NCBI GenBank assembly: GCA_051005695.1
Contig: JBPCJC010000095.1
Location: 1 to 14,897, forward strand
Direction of reading: 5' to 3'
Origin: JACCTI01 sp051005695
GTDB lineage: Bacteria; Verrucomicrobiota; Verrucomicrobiia; Chthoniobacterales; UBA10450
DNA: 14,897 bases
Below the pieces are notes generated by a model. The model searched no databases and was not told where the DNA came from. It saw only the letters and a list, made by a program, of their open reading frames with translations. Both the position numbers and the translations under genes were made by a program. Each line of letters opens with the position of its first letter. Within the stretch, counting starts at the first letter, position 1. Positions 14,257-14,897 of this stretch are shown here, piece after piece.

Positions 14257-14371
14257 CCAGAGTGTTTCGGATCGGCTCCCACCGCTCCGGAAAATGCGAC
14301 AAAAACTAATACGGCGACGCGAGTCACTCCTCGTTTCGCTGCTTGGAACCTGATTTAACCTGCAACCACAA

Positions 14372-14897
14372 ATTCGTGTTAACGGCCGGATTCGCGCACG
14401 CGAAGTCCGGGTCATCATGGGCGTCTCGGGCGAGCAGCTCGGGGTCCTGAAATTGTCCGACGCCATTCGCAAGGCGCAGACCCTCGGCCTTGATCTCGTG
14501 GAGGTGGCGCCAACAGCCAATCCGCCAGTCTGCAAAATCGTCGATTTCGGAAAGTTCCGTTACGACATCTCGAAGCAGGAGAAGGAAAAGAAAACTTCCG
14601 GGACCAAGCTCAAGGAAATCAAGTTCCGGGTGAACATCGACGAGCACGATTACCGGACCAAGATTCGCCACGGCGAAGCGTTTCTCGACAAGGGAAACAA
14701 AGTCCGCGTGCAGCTGCAATTTCGCGGCCGCGAGATGGCGCACCAGGAATTTGGAATGCAGTTAATGCACAAGGTGAAGGACGATCTCAACGGGATGTCG
14801 CAGGTGGAAATGGATCCGAAAATCGCCGGGCGAAATATTACGATGACGCTTTCGCCGCTGCCGGCCGCGCGCCGTAAACGCCGCTTCTCGGTGGAAG
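14372..14897 (+). CDS. infC: translation initiation factor IF-3 (3' end outside window), apparent AUU start
   Basis: IF-3 binds the 30S subunit, prevents premature 50S joining and proofreads initiator tRNA and start codon. Visible blocks are 'RVNGRIRAREVRVI', 'GEQLGVLKLSDAIRKAQTLG', 'LDLVEVAPTANPPVCKIVDF', 'GKFRYDISKQEKEKK', then the C-domain 'LKEIKFRVNIDEHDYRTKI', 'VRVQLQFRGREMAHQE' and 'DPKIAGRNITMTLSPLP'. Both domains are essentially complete, and the last residues run off the window with a basic tail. The conserved N-terminus has no upstream AUG or GUG: an in-frame TGA sits at 14351-14353, and the only candidates before 'NGRIRA' are CTG 14360 and ATT 14372. AUU gives M-R-V-N-G-R-I, fitting family N-termini and the known AUU start of E. 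coli infC. The first ATG (14417) would delete conserved residues. No Shine-Dalgarno is evident. Confidence 0.93.
   Translation, partial: MRVNGRIRAREVRVIMGVSGEQLGVLKLSDAIRKAQTLGLDLVEVAPTANPPVCKIVDFGKFRYDISKQEKEKKTSGTKLKEIKFRVNIDEHDYRTKIRHGEAFLDKGNKVRVQLQFRGREMAHQEFGMQLMHKVKDDLNGMSQVEMDPKIAGRNITMTLSPLPAARRKRRFSVE

Noticed and set aside
13990..14358. Open frame running from inside the DsbA-like gene to just before infC
   Set aside because: It starts within a real gene in another frame, has no recognisable domain, and its downstream part covers the hairpin-rich leader.

Overview
The window is a GC-rich bacterial chromosome segment. A diderm cell plan (lipoprotein-like and Sec signal peptides) combined with a Mpa/ARC-type proteasomal ATPase and a depupylase (Dop) outside an actinobacterial setting suggests Verrucomicrobiota (Chthoniobacterales-like). 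This is an inference from gene content, with moderate confidence. Hardly any start codon has a convincing Shine-Dalgarno sequence, and several genes use GTG or rarer starts.

Layout. 1-1077: an accessory zone with the 3' end of an RHS/YD-repeat-type gene, a small lipoprotein-like gene, and a start-less RHS core fragment. 1124-2716 (+): lipid II flippase murJ. 2745-2867: an inverted-repeat element between convergent genes. 5151 to 2898 (-): a probable transcription unit of tRNA-Asp(GUC), a secreted two-domain protein of unknown function, and a Cys/Met-metabolism PLP enzyme. 5284-6975 (+): proteasomal ATPase (mpa/arc). 7588-7019 (-): a small membrane-anchored protein with a Pro/Thr tail. 7683-9212 (+): dop. 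13381 to 9215 (-): a rhomboid protease with a long N-terminal extension, then an alpha-glucan phosphorylase. 13458-14114 (+): a DsbA-fold protein. 14372 to the window end (+): infC (IF-3), apparently with a non-AUG start and a hairpin-rich leader.

The central theme is the Pup/UBact-proteasome pathway. The unfoldase and the Pup-processing enzyme are both here, separated by an oppositely oriented membrane-protein gene. No pup/UBact, prcA, prcB or pafA is visible in the window. The ATPase also lacks the usual C-terminal Gln-Tyr-Leu docking tail.

A second, sequence-level signal is the 9-mer TCGTTAGGC. It occurs 11 times exactly (8 on +, 3 on -), against about 0.1 expected by chance, in all reading-frame phases and also between genes. 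It is absent from the RHS zone. It behaves like a genome-wide DNA motif (uptake-like, Chi-like or chromosome-organising) rather than a coding pattern.
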